Assembly: GCA_004292855.1 (NCBI GenBank)
Contig: RDXN01000087.1
Location: 1 to 36,526 of the forward strand
Direction of reading: 5' to 3'
From: Cytophagales bacterium
GTDB lineage: Bacteria > Bacteroidota > Bacteroidia > Cytophagales > Spirosomataceae
Length of the DNA stretch: 36,526 bases
The translations under genes were made by a program, and so were the position numbers. Shown in pieces: positions 1-6,343 of the stretch (its first letter is position 1; each line of letters opens with the position of its first letter). The notes under the pieces were generated by a model, which ran no database searches, was not told where the DNA came from, and saw only the letters and a list, made by a program, of their open reading frames with translations.

Positions 1-267
1 GAAAGCCGAGTGTTGATAAATAAGCCCGACGCAGCCAGTTGGCAGTTCTGGTCGGCTAGGGCGGCTTAACTAACCTAAACAACTGCTCGGACTATTGTTA
101 TATAAGCAATACCGCTATATGTGATAGCCCAACAGCATAAGTAATTGATAGTCAACCAAATCACGTTTCTGGCAATAACTGACCCAAAAATCCTCTCGTT
201 TCAACCAGTTCAGGAGCTATTCTAAACCCCTCTACACTCCTGACTACCGCACTTCTCGCCCCATATT

Positions 268-1743
268 TCAGCGTTTTTTTCTTCGTCCCCCCCTTCTTTT
301 CGGTGGCATTCCAAAACTGGTCCCATCTCGCACACCTATTTTGGGCAAGACATCTAGGGCCGTATTCTGAAAGTGTGCCAGCAACGCCCGCCGATCAGCC
401 GACAACAATACCACTTCCGACGTATCAAACACCTGTAACGGCTGGCCTGCCTGCTGACAGAGAGAACGGATGACCTGTTTGCGGAGGTTATTGTATTTGT
501 TCGTGACCTCGTCTCTAATGTTGTGGGAGATGGATTCGCACTGACTGACCAACGGCGCGGCTTGCTTCTTCGAGGTTAGATAGCGGGCCGCTAGCTCATC
601 AAATATAGGACGGGCGGTATCAAACAACGAACGGATACTTGTTTCAGAAAGGTATTTGGTGTTTGGTGATTGGTGTGAAATATCGAAACCTGTCACCGGG
701 CAACGGCGCACGGCTTCGGCTTCACTGCCAGCAGACGAACTGACCTCAGCGGTAGAAGGTTGGGCAGAGGAGGAGGACGATGACGACGGAGCGGGCGTTT
801 GCTGACAACTTACGGCTATACAGTTCAAGGGCGTAAAATGTCCGGTAGTCACCTCATCATCCCCCCTCCGTAAAATGTCAGGGCTTTGTATCAGTTCGTC
901 TAGTTTCGCGTTCAACCGTTCGCCTAATTCAGCCTTCAATCCGGGGGTGTATTTCCGGGTTAGCTTCTTGTATTTCTTTCGCCATTCATACCGTTGGCTG
1001 GTGGTCAGGGCAAAGTATTGGTCAGGCTCACGCACCGTTTCTATCAACGTCCGTTCGGTATCGCTCAAGCGGTTCATGTCGAACGGTTCGAGCCAAAGAC
1101 ATTGGTTGAAGGTTGAGCGTAACAGTTTGCCTAGTGCGTTTAGGTTGCCGAGGTTAAGCAGATCAGACAGATAACGGATTCTCGGAGCCTTTTTCATCCG
1201 TACAATTTTCATCTCAAATCGCAGGATAGGGTTAGGCTGTCGCTGGTGGCTGGATTTATCGTAAGCCTTGAGGTAGAAGTCGTCCATTTCCGCTTCCACG
1301 TAATAACCAGGTGTTGAAACAGGTTTACGCTCAAACGGAGTGGTTTTATAGGCAATCAGCCGTTTCAATGTGCCCTTGACGGCCCAATCATCGGGTAACG
1401 AGATATTAGCTCCAACCTCAATATTATGCACCTCAACGGCATCCATATCTAACCCAAACCGCGCTGAGAAGTCATACAACGTATCGTACAGGTCAAGGCG
1501 GCTAAAATCATTCCAATTAACGGAGCCATTACCCGACTCAATATTGAAATAATGGTGTATAGAACCTTTAATCTCTACCCGGCCTGATGCGTAGGTGCGA
1601 AACGTAAAATTGTCGCATATAGCCTGCGCACAAACTTTATTCCCCTGCTTGTCGCAATAGTCGAGAAATGATAAGTCAGGGTGTTTTTGTAAACGTTCTG
1701 CCAATCCGACAGACCCCGCCCATAGTTTGAGAAAATCTATCAT
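268..1743 (-). CDS. Replication initiation protein, phage/plasmid gene II/X-like
   Basis: This 491-residue protein resembles the gene II/X family of rolling-circle replication initiators from filamentous phages and small plasmids. Supporting motifs are HNIEVGANISLP (about residues 106-117), LKAYDKSSHQ (159-168, the family's K-x-YDK-type motif with Tyr161) and LRFEMKI (174-180). A serine-rich linker near 320-340 leads to a C-terminal segment containing CPVTGFDIS, which I recall in other Bacteroidota replication proteins but cannot verify here. The ATG is preceded by a strong AGGAGGGG Shine-Dalgarno that overlaps the stop codon of the excisionase-like gene, so the two are probably cotranscribed and translationally coupled. 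If the assignment is right, it nicks DNA at an element origin and allows an excised circular form to replicate. The family call is by motif memory only, and the catalytic tyrosine is not proven. Confidence 0.62.
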   Translation of the reverse strand: MIDFLKLWAGSVGLAERLQKHPDLSFLDYCDKQGNKVCAQAICDNFTFRTYASGRVEIKGSIHHYFNIESGNGSVNWNDFSRLDLYDTLYDFSARFGLDMDAVEVHNIEVGANISLPDDWAVKGTLKRLIAYKTTPFERKPVSTPGYYVEAEMDDFYLKAYDKSSHQRQPNPILRFEMKIVRMKKAPRIRYLSDLLNLGNLNALGKLLRSTFNQCLWLEPFDMNRLSDTERTLIETVREPDQYFALTTSQRYEWRKKYKKLTRKYTPGLKAELGERLNAKLDELIQSPDILRRGDDEVTTGHFTPLNCIAVSCQQTPAPSSSSSSSAQPSTAEVSSSAGSEAEAVRRCPVTGFDISHQSPNTKYLSETSIRSLFDTARPIFDELAARYLTSKKQAAPLVSQCESISHNIRDEVTNKYNNLRKQVIRSLCQQAGQPLQVFDTSEVVLLSADRRALLAHFQNTALDVLPKIGVRDGTSFGMPPKRRGGRRKKR

Positions 1744-1752
1744 GTTCCCCTC

Positions 1753-2061
1753 CTAGCGACGCTTGAACTTTGGGTTCGTCTGCAACAGGTTCAACACGTC
1801 GTCACGGCGATACCTCACCCGACCATTCACCCGAACGGGCAACAGCACGGCGGGACGTTCGTCGGTGGGTTTTGCCCAGGCGTTAAGGGTAACTAAGGAG
1901 ACCTGTAGTTTTCGGGCGGTCTGTTGCCGGGTGGGGTATTCGGGCAGGTCAGGAACAACAGGCGCGGGTGGCACGTAGGCGGCTAATTCTTCCCGCATGA
2001 TGGCGCGGAATTGCTCTAGCAGTTCCGGCGATGGTTGTAAGGAGATAATTTGCTGGTGCAT
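1753..2061 (-). CDS. Excisionase-like helix-turn-helix protein
   Basis: This small 102-residue protein has a C-terminal MerR/excisionase-type winged HTH. YPTRQQTARKLQVSLVTLNAW (about 42-62) is the usual opening of that domain in Bacteroidota elements, where a helix-turn-helix is followed by a wing ending in VRYRRDDVLNLL. The N-terminal 40 residues look like a helix plus a proline-rich linker. It sits directly upstream of the replication gene. Its probable role is to bind element DNA as a recombination directionality factor, or to regulate replication; the sequence cannot separate these. AATCTTTG on the minus strand just upstream is a one-mismatch match to the -7 consensus. Confidence 0.7.
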   Translation of the reverse strand: MHQQIISLQPSPELLEQFRAIMREELAAYVPPAPVVPDLPEYPTRQQTARKLQVSLVTLNAWAKPTDERPAVLLPVRVNGRVRYRRDDVLNLLQTNPKFKRR

Positions 2062-2103
2062 AAGTCTAACAAAGATTTACGCAAACCAACTGGTCTTAAC
2101 GGT

Positions 2104-2126
2104 GGGGGTAGATCGTAGAGACTACC
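2104..2126 (-). terminator. Hairpin downstream of the 2128-3075 gene
   Basis: A 7-bp stem (GGGGTAG/CTACCCC) lies just past the stop codon of the 2128-3075 gene, in the gap before the excisionase-like gene. There is no proper T-run after it, so it may be a weak terminator or an mRNA-end stabiliser rather than a classical intrinsic terminator. Confidence 0.35.
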
Positions 2127-2127
2127 C

Positions 2128-3075
2128 CTATTTTCTTTTCTTAACCAAACTTTCCATTTCGAGAGCCAAATCATCTAGTTTTTGCTTCCTGAAAATAGCC
2201 GCAACTGTCAGTAGATTATTCTTGCTGAAAATGTTCTTGGAGGTCGTTTCTTTATCTTCATTCATCAAGGCTAACGCCTTTTTTATGTTTTCAGGACTTT
2301 GGCCAGTTATGTGTGCCAATAGATTCTTAAACTTTGTTTGATTGAATGGTAGCGTGTACTGAATCTTGCTGAGGTCGAGACCCATATAGTGCAGTATCAG
2401 CAGTTTTTCGTGTAGGGTGGTTTTAGCTATTTCTTTATTCGTTGGGATGTGTTCGCCTGTTGCGTCTTCCGTCGCGTACATACCCTCGTACTCCAACAAA
2501 ACACCATCCCATAACTTGCAGTCCTCTATGATACCGTTTGCCATCCTAATAATTTCGTTTAGGTGGCCGAGGCTTCTTACCAGAACCGCATCACCATTTT
2601 CTAATAGTTCTTGTCTTAGTGTCTCTTGATACACTTCACGGTTATCCAGCGGCCATATAGATAAAACCGTCTCTATCTGGGTTGCTACCTGTCCCAACAA
2701 GGCTTGCTGACGTTCAATCCGTCTAAAGAATAGCTGTTTTTGCTGCTCTGATTTTGAATCCCACAAAACGGCTTCTATCTCTTTACGTGACTGTCTTACA
2801 ATCGGGGCTTCGTTGAAATCGTCAAGGCCATCAAGTATGAGTGGTAGATGAATCCTAACACCCATCAAATCATATATCTCCGGGTAACTTTCGTCATCAT
2901 CTCCAAAGATCATTCGATATTCGTATAAAACTGAATAGCGATCCTCTACGGTCAAGCTATTTAGCGGAGTTATACCGTCAGGAAATTGGCTATTCAGAAA
3001 GAATATTTGATTGGCAAGAAGGCTAGAGTAACGGACAAACTTTTCCTCTACCGCATCCAAGTTCGGCGTATTCAT
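2128..3075 (-). CDS. Element protein of unknown function, possible RteC-like C-terminus
   Basis: The reading frame is open from a TTG at 3150, but that codon lies inside the terminator hairpin at 3106-3149. The ATG at 3075 (MNTPNLDAVEE) is therefore preferred and gives about 315 residues. The protein is acidic and mostly helical, with no signal peptide or membrane segment. Its C-terminal part has the pattern LLILHYMGLDL, then spaced helices with TKFKNLLAHITGQSPENIKK and NLLTVAAIFRKQKL. This resembles the C-terminal domain of RteC-like proteins of Bacteroidota mobile elements, but I regard that as weak. The preceding terminator makes it a separate transcription unit from the integrase operon. 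No catalytic motif is visible and I assign no function. Confidence 0.6.
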   Translation of the reverse strand: MNTPNLDAVEEKFVRYSSLLANQIFFLNSQFPDGITPLNSLTVEDRYSVLYEYRMIFGDDDESYPEIYDLMGVRIHLPLILDGLDDFNEAPIVRQSRKEIEAVLWDSKSEQQKQLFFRRIERQQALLGQVATQIETVLSIWPLDNREVYQETLRQELLENGDAVLVRSLGHLNEIIRMANGIIEDCKLWDGVLLEYEGMYATEDATGEHIPTNKEIAKTTLHEKLLILHYMGLDLSKIQYTLPFNQTKFKNLLAHITGQSPENIKKALALMNEDKETTSKNIFSKNNLLTVAAIFRKQKLDDLALEMESLVKKRK

Positions 3076-3105
3076 TCGGCAATCTGGTTTAGGTCTCTTT
3101 GGTAC

Positions 3106-3149
3106 AAAAATGCCCTGCTCTGGCTGGTGATTCAGCCAAAGACAGGGCA
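3106..3149 (-). terminator. Intrinsic terminator of the integrase operon
   Basis: On the minus strand, TGCCCTG plus a nearly perfect TTTGGCTG arm pairs with CAGCCAGAG-CAGGGCA across a 6-nt loop, then TTTTTG follows. It lies 13 bases past the stop of the small helical protein and upstream of the ATG at 3075. It thus closes the recombinase/nucleotidyltransferase/small-protein unit and decides the start of the next gene. Confidence 0.75.
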
Positions 3150-3162
3150 ATCGAATATCAAC

Positions 3163-3432
3163 TTAGGCGGCTTGCTGACGATTACCGGGCGTAACGGGCA
3201 TAGGCCGTACATCTAAGCCGTAATGACTCATCAGTAGTTTTACCTGCTCAATATAGGTATCGCGCAGTCGGCTAAACTCCCCAATAGATAGTTCGCTCGG
3301 TTCGTCCTGGGCGCGGTGCCACTCGATATGCTTGTTCAGACGCTCAATGTCTTCCAGCAGTCCCAACAGCAAACTATCACGGTTTTCGGGTGTCAATGCA
3401 CCCTCAGCTTCTAACTCTTGTACGATTTGCAT
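3163..3432 (-). CDS. Small helical protein paired with the nucleotidyltransferase
   Basis: This is an 89-residue, acidic, predicted all-helical protein with no signal peptide and no motif that I recognise. It begins 4 bases after the stop codon of the nucleotidyltransferase-fold gene and is the last gene before the 3106-3149 terminator, so the two are almost certainly cotranscribed with the recombinase. A small helical partner beside a nucleotidyltransferase recalls MNT/HEPN-type toxin-antitoxin or regulatory pairs. The protein lacks a visible HEPN R-x4-6-H motif, however, so that comparison is only a hypothesis. It is more likely a structural partner or a family-specific small protein. Confidence 0.6.
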   Translation of the reverse strand: MQIVQELEAEGALTPENRDSLLLGLLEDIERLNKHIEWHRAQDEPSELSIGEFSRLRDTYIEQVKLLMSHYGLDVRPMPVTPGNRQQAA

Positions 3433-3436
3433 AGTA

Positions 3437-3919
3437 TCAGAAGGTTAGTTCTATGATTCCTTTCTTTCGGCGGGGTAACGTGCGGGTTCGGCTCCAATCA
3501 AACTCCCATTGTATCAAATCCGACTCATAAAGATAACGTTGTCGGTGGTCAGGCGGGTAAACCGACACAAAAAACGCCTGAACTTCTTGCACTTGGGTTT
3601 TGTGCCAACTACTCAGCGCGTCGAACTGTTTTTGGTGTTGCTGGTGCAAACGGTAATCGACGAACGTCAGCACGTCAATATCACGCGGGTCTTTCTTCTG
3701 GCTTACAAAACTACCATCGACCCATTGCGTATAGCCACCGGGTAGAAGTTCGCTCAGAGTGACTGTAAACTCCTCAAACCGGGCAAACAACCGTTGGCGG
3801 GTGGCCGAGGTTGGAAACTCCGACACAAACACCCGTTGCAGGGTGTCTATGTCGGCGGGAATAACCGAATAGGGTGTTAAGAACCCGTATTCGTCAAAGG
3901 ATAAATTCGGTTCGTTCAT
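3437..3919 (-). CDS. Nucleotidyltransferase-fold protein (DUF6932-like)
   Basis: This 160-residue protein shows the GS-x9-DxD signature of the nucleotidyltransferase fold: WVDGSFVSQKKDPRDIDVLTF, with Gly69-Ser70 and the metal-binding aspartates Asp80 and Asp82. The N-terminus (FDEYGFLTP) and the FPTSATRQRLF segment match my memory of the DUF6932 group, whose substrate is unknown. Related stand-alone minimal nucleotidyltransferases act as antitoxins or modify tRNA or proteins; nothing here decides which. The gene starts 9 bases after the recombinase stop and is followed after 4 bases by a small helical protein. It is therefore operonic cargo of the integration module. A third catalytic carboxylate is not obvious. 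Confidence 0.65.
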   Translation of the reverse strand: MNEPNLSFDEYGFLTPYSVIPADIDTLQRVFVSEFPTSATRQRLFARFEEFTVTLSELLPGGYTQWVDGSFVSQKKDPRDIDVLTFVDYRLHQQHQKQFDALSSWHKTQVQEVQAFFVSVYPPDHRQRYLYESDLIQWEFDWSRTRTLPRRKKGIIELTF

Positions 3920-3928
3920 GGGTCACAA

Positions 3929-5272
3929 TCAGGCCACAATTTTAAAGACAGATTTGCGCTCGGTATCAACCCCGCTAAAGTGCGGATGGCTACGTAAATC
4001 AAGTGCGTTTTCTTCGGTTGAGATTTTCACATACCGTAAAAAGGCCATTTCCGTCTTATGGCCGGTTATCTTCATAATCTTGTGGGTTTCTACTCCCCCC
4101 AAAACCGCGTTTGTAGCGAACGAACGACGGGCTGTATGAGAACGAACCAATTGCCATTTTTCAGTTGTCGTAGTCGTTCGTTTGCCGCCCTGTGTACGTG
4201 TCGTTTCTACTTTGTCGGTCAACTCCACCAATTGAGCAAGCTCTTTCAGGTACGCATTGAATTTCTGGTTTGAAATCGCACGAGGCAGATTACAGTCGTA
4301 TTTATGGAGGATAGCACGAGCATTCGGGTTGAGCGGAATTACGGGTGTACCTTTCACTTTTTGCATTTCGATGGCAATTGTTGTGCCGCCGTTGGTGATG
4401 TGTTCCGGCTTCAATCGGGTAAAGTCGCTGAACCGCAAGCCTGTATAAGCCCCAATTAAAAACATGTCCCGTACCGACTCCAACCGTTTGTTGTTCGACA
4501 AGTCGAGGTCATAGAGTCGTTGTAGCTCATCGGTTTTTAGATAAATAGCATCCACGTCTTCGCGTAGTTTCTTGAACTTAGGGTTCTCAAAAATCCGGTT
4601 GTTGTGGTGCTTCTGGTAGGTCAGTTTAAGAATTACTTTCAGGTCTTTTATAGCGGAACCAATGGAGTTCCGGGCCTTACCCTCGTTGGTAAAAAACCTG
4701 ACCATCTTGTTGTAGAAAACCATGTCCACTTGCTCAAACTCGATAGGTTTGCCCAACGACTTTTCAAACCGCGTCAACTGATTCAGCGACCGATTGAAGT
4801 TCTTGATTGTCGCATCGGCATAGCGGTCTTCATTGACGGTTAGTTGATCGCCCTGCTTGCAGTCTTCTATGAACTGTTTCCAAAACACCAACAACCGTTT
4901 TTCACTTGGTTTGGCTTGTGCGCGTTCCCGCTCAATATCACGGCCTAATTCTTTGTCGAGGAGCTTCTTTAGGGCAAGCACGGTAATTTCTTCCTCAGCA
5001 ACCAGCAAGCGCGTGTAAACCGTTTGCAAGGCCGACGCATACCGCGACAGTTCTTTGTTGATTGCTTCAAAGGGTTGGTTGTCGTACCGCGTTTTCTTCG
5101 CAATCCGGGCGCGTCCCTCAGCAGCGTTCCAGTCGGCGGGCAGAATGGATTTTCCGGTAGAATACACTAACCGCTGATTGTGGAACCTCAGCACCATACT
5201 GATAAGAGTTGGCTGAGTCGATTTAGGTTCTTTCAGCAGGAACTTAATATCCCGCTCTGTGATGGATTTCAT
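3929..5272 (-). CDS. Tyrosine recombinase/integrase of the element
   Basis: This 447-residue site-specific recombinase is of the Bacteroidota phage/ICE type. An N-terminal arm-binding region (about 1-100) contains the family's typical STGKSILPADWN stretch. A SAM-like core-binding domain follows (about 125-235), then the catalytic domain. Visible catalytic residues are the Arg of YTGLRFSDF, a Lys in MQKVKG, the H-x-x-R of SHTARRSFAT, the His of TGHKT and the Tyr of FLRYVKI, which gives a complete R-K-H-R-H-Y set. The C-terminal end (FSGVDTERKSVFKIVA) is slightly long. It is the gene nearest the tRNA-derived attachment site, about 170 bases away, and it heads a three-gene operon. A perfect -7 box and a 12-bp tandem repeat lie upstream. 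It should catalyse integration into and excision from the tRNA 3' end. Confidence 0.93.
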   Translation of the reverse strand: MKSITERDIKFLLKEPKSTQPTLISMVLRFHNQRLVYSTGKSILPADWNAAEGRARIAKKTRYDNQPFEAINKELSRYASALQTVYTRLLVAEEEITVLALKKLLDKELGRDIERERAQAKPSEKRLLVFWKQFIEDCKQGDQLTVNEDRYADATIKNFNRSLNQLTRFEKSLGKPIEFEQVDMVFYNKMVRFFTNEGKARNSIGSAIKDLKVILKLTYQKHHNNRIFENPKFKKLREDVDAIYLKTDELQRLYDLDLSNNKRLESVRDMFLIGAYTGLRFSDFTRLKPEHITNGGTTIAIEMQKVKGTPVIPLNPNARAILHKYDCNLPRAISNQKFNAYLKELAQLVELTDKVETTRTQGGKRTTTTTEKWQLVRSHTARRSFATNAVLGGVETHKIMKITGHKTEMAFLRYVKISTEENALDLRSHPHFSGVDTERKSVFKIVA

Positions 5273-5301
5273 ATGCTATCTTGGTTGGTTGGTCTCTACC
5301 C

Positions 5302-5335
5302 CAAAGATAGCTAGTTGACGGATTAGTTGACGGAT
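5302..5335 (-). promoter_or_regulatory. Integrase promoter with tandem operator-like repeat
   Basis: TATCTTTG on the minus strand (plus 5302-5309) matches the Bacteroidota -7 consensus TAnnTTTG exactly and lies about 30 bases upstream of the integrase ATG. Directly upstream of it a 12-bp sequence, TAGTTGACGGAT on the plus strand, occurs twice head to tail (5312-5323 and 5324-5335). No convincing -33 TTG sits at the usual distance, and the repeat occupies that spot. This suggests activator, repressor or recombinase-arm binding. Confidence 0.5.
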
Positions 5336-5442
5336 TTTCTTAATTCAAGTTAACTATTTATTGTAAAGTGAAGTCAAAATAAATATTTAATAAGCTGACT
5401 ATCAGAAGTATTTAGCCGAAAACTATTAACTCTAATATACAA

Positions 5443-5467
5443 GGTTCGATTCCCGGCGGAGCCACCA
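5443..5467 (+). other. attR-like site: duplicated tRNA 3' end
   Basis: The sequence from GGTTCGATTCCCGG to the following GGAGCCACCA is the T-loop, 3' T-stem, 3' acceptor strand, discriminator A and CCA of a tRNA. The 5' side of the T-stem is not complementary beyond the GG at 5443-5444 (CAAGG instead of CCGGG). No D-arm, anticodon arm or matching 5' acceptor strand (GGCTCCG) exists upstream. It is therefore a 3' fragment, as left by integration into a tRNA gene. The isotype cannot be read. Confidence 0.8.
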
Positions 5468-5473
5468 CCTTGT

Positions 5474-5500
5474 AACGCGGTTGTCCTCAACCGCGTTTTT
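5474..5500 (+). terminator. Terminator of the displaced tRNA gene
   Basis: A perfect 10-bp stem (AACGCGGTTG/CAACCGCGTT) with a TCCT loop runs into five T residues on the plus strand, 7 bases past the tRNA fragment. The neighbouring ThuA gene runs the other way, so this terminator most likely belonged to the tRNA before integration. Confidence 0.75.
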
Positions 5501-5512
5501 GCGTCAGCGAAG

Positions 5513-6343
5513 TTACCGAATCTCGTCATTCGGCGTCTGCGCGTAAGCCTTGGTCGGATCAAGCTTTCCTACCCGACCCACCACGTAACGAATACCCTGG
5601 AACAGGTGGTTGATAAATACGGGTTCGTCGTAATCTTTCTTGTCGTGACCAAGCATAGTTGTCCAAGTGTACCCCCCGTCGAAATCGTAGTACCAGGCCG
5701 AGGGATACAGGGTGCCATAGGAACCGGCCGAGGTTTTGATCTTTTCGGCTTCGGCAGAATTAAGCGAGGTCAGATCGCTCGCCATAATTACGGTTGGGCC
5801 GGGCAACATTTCTTTCAGGAAATAGCATTCGTCCTGTTTTTGCCACTCGGTTGGAACACCTTGCATAGATGGGTGATTAGCCGCCAGAACCTTCAATTTC
5901 ATCAATTGAAACTTGGGGTGCCAGAGAAACGTGCCGCCCATCATGCGTTTGAACCAAGTCCAATTGCGCTCCGTGCCCACCACCGAGTGTATCCCCACGA
6001 AGCCCCCACCCGACTCAATGTAACGTCGGAAGGCCAGCCGTTGGGCGTCGGTGTCGAACACATCGTTGTTGGTGCTGGTAAAAATTAGGGCTGTGTATTG
6101 CCGCAAATTAGCCTCGGTAAACACATCAGGCCGGGCCGACGTATCGACCGCAAACCCGTGTTCTTGTCCCAGCCGCTGCATGGCTCGAACGGCAAACGGA
6201 ATGTTGTCGTGGACATAGCCCTTGCCGTTTTTAGAATACACCAGCACCTTCACGCGCTTCCAATTGACGTTGGTGGTTTTCTGGGCGTTGGCGTTCAATG
6301 AAACGAGCAACATTAGCACTAAAAAAGCGAGTCTCGATCTCAT
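5513..6343 (-). CDS. Exported ThuA-domain protein
   Basis: This 276-residue protein has a clear Sec signal peptide (hydrophobic 5-16, cleavage after ANA near residue 20). The mature part is a ThuA-type (trehalose-utilisation, class I amidotransferase-like) fold. Typical segments are the KVLVYSK strand, YTALIFTSTNNDVF, the turn YIESGGGFVGIHSV (about 109-122), the HPKFQ/NHPSM region, and PSAWYYDFDGGYTWTTMLGHDKKDY near the end, a hallmark of the family. The reaction of most ThuA proteins is unknown. In several systems they accompany Gfo/Idh dehydrogenases in 3-keto-sugar metabolism. The start codon overlaps the stop of the upstream Gfo/Idh gene by 4 bases (ATGA), indicating translational coupling; this is the last gene of the leftward locus. 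Confidence 0.88.
   Translation of the reverse strand: MRSRLAFLVLMLLVSLNANAQKTTNVNWKRVKVLVYSKNGKGYVHDNIPFAVRAMQRLGQEHGFAVDTSARPDVFTEANLRQYTALIFTSTNNDVFDTDAQRLAFRRYIESGGGFVGIHSVVGTERNWTWFKRMMGGTFLWHPKFQLMKLKVLAANHPSMQGVPTEWQKQDECYFLKEMLPGPTVIMASDLTSLNSAEAEKIKTSAGSYGTLYPSAWYYDFDGGYTWTTMLGHDKKDYDEPVFINHLFQGIRYVVGRVGKLDPTKAYAQTPNDEIR

Larger units (their letters stand above)
1..5467. mobile_element. Right part of a tRNA-targeting integrative element
   Basis: The region holds a tyrosine recombinase, an excisionase-like HTH protein and a replication protein of a phage/plasmid type, all on the minus strand. It ends on the right at a truncated tRNA 3' end at 5443-5467. Beyond that point the genes are ordinary chromosomal metabolism. 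No second copy of the tRNA fragment is visible at the left margin, so the element must continue upstream of the window. Bases 1-267 lie downstream of the replication gene and I see no gene or clear structure in them. That this is one element rather than two nested ones is inference. Confidence 0.75.

Noticed and set aside
3076-3150. Extended N-terminus of the 2128-3075 gene from a TTG
   Set aside because: The extension is encoded by the sequence of a strong terminator hairpin, and an ATG follows at 3075.
5370-5467. Complete tRNA gene ending at 5467
   Set aside because: There is no complementary 5' acceptor strand, D-arm or anticodon stem upstream, and the 5' T-stem does not pair beyond two bases. 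Only the 3' fragment is present.
5606-6088. Plus-strand frame opposite the ThuA gene
   Set aside because: The ThuA protein on the other strand has a signal peptide and family motifs, and the opposite translation has none.
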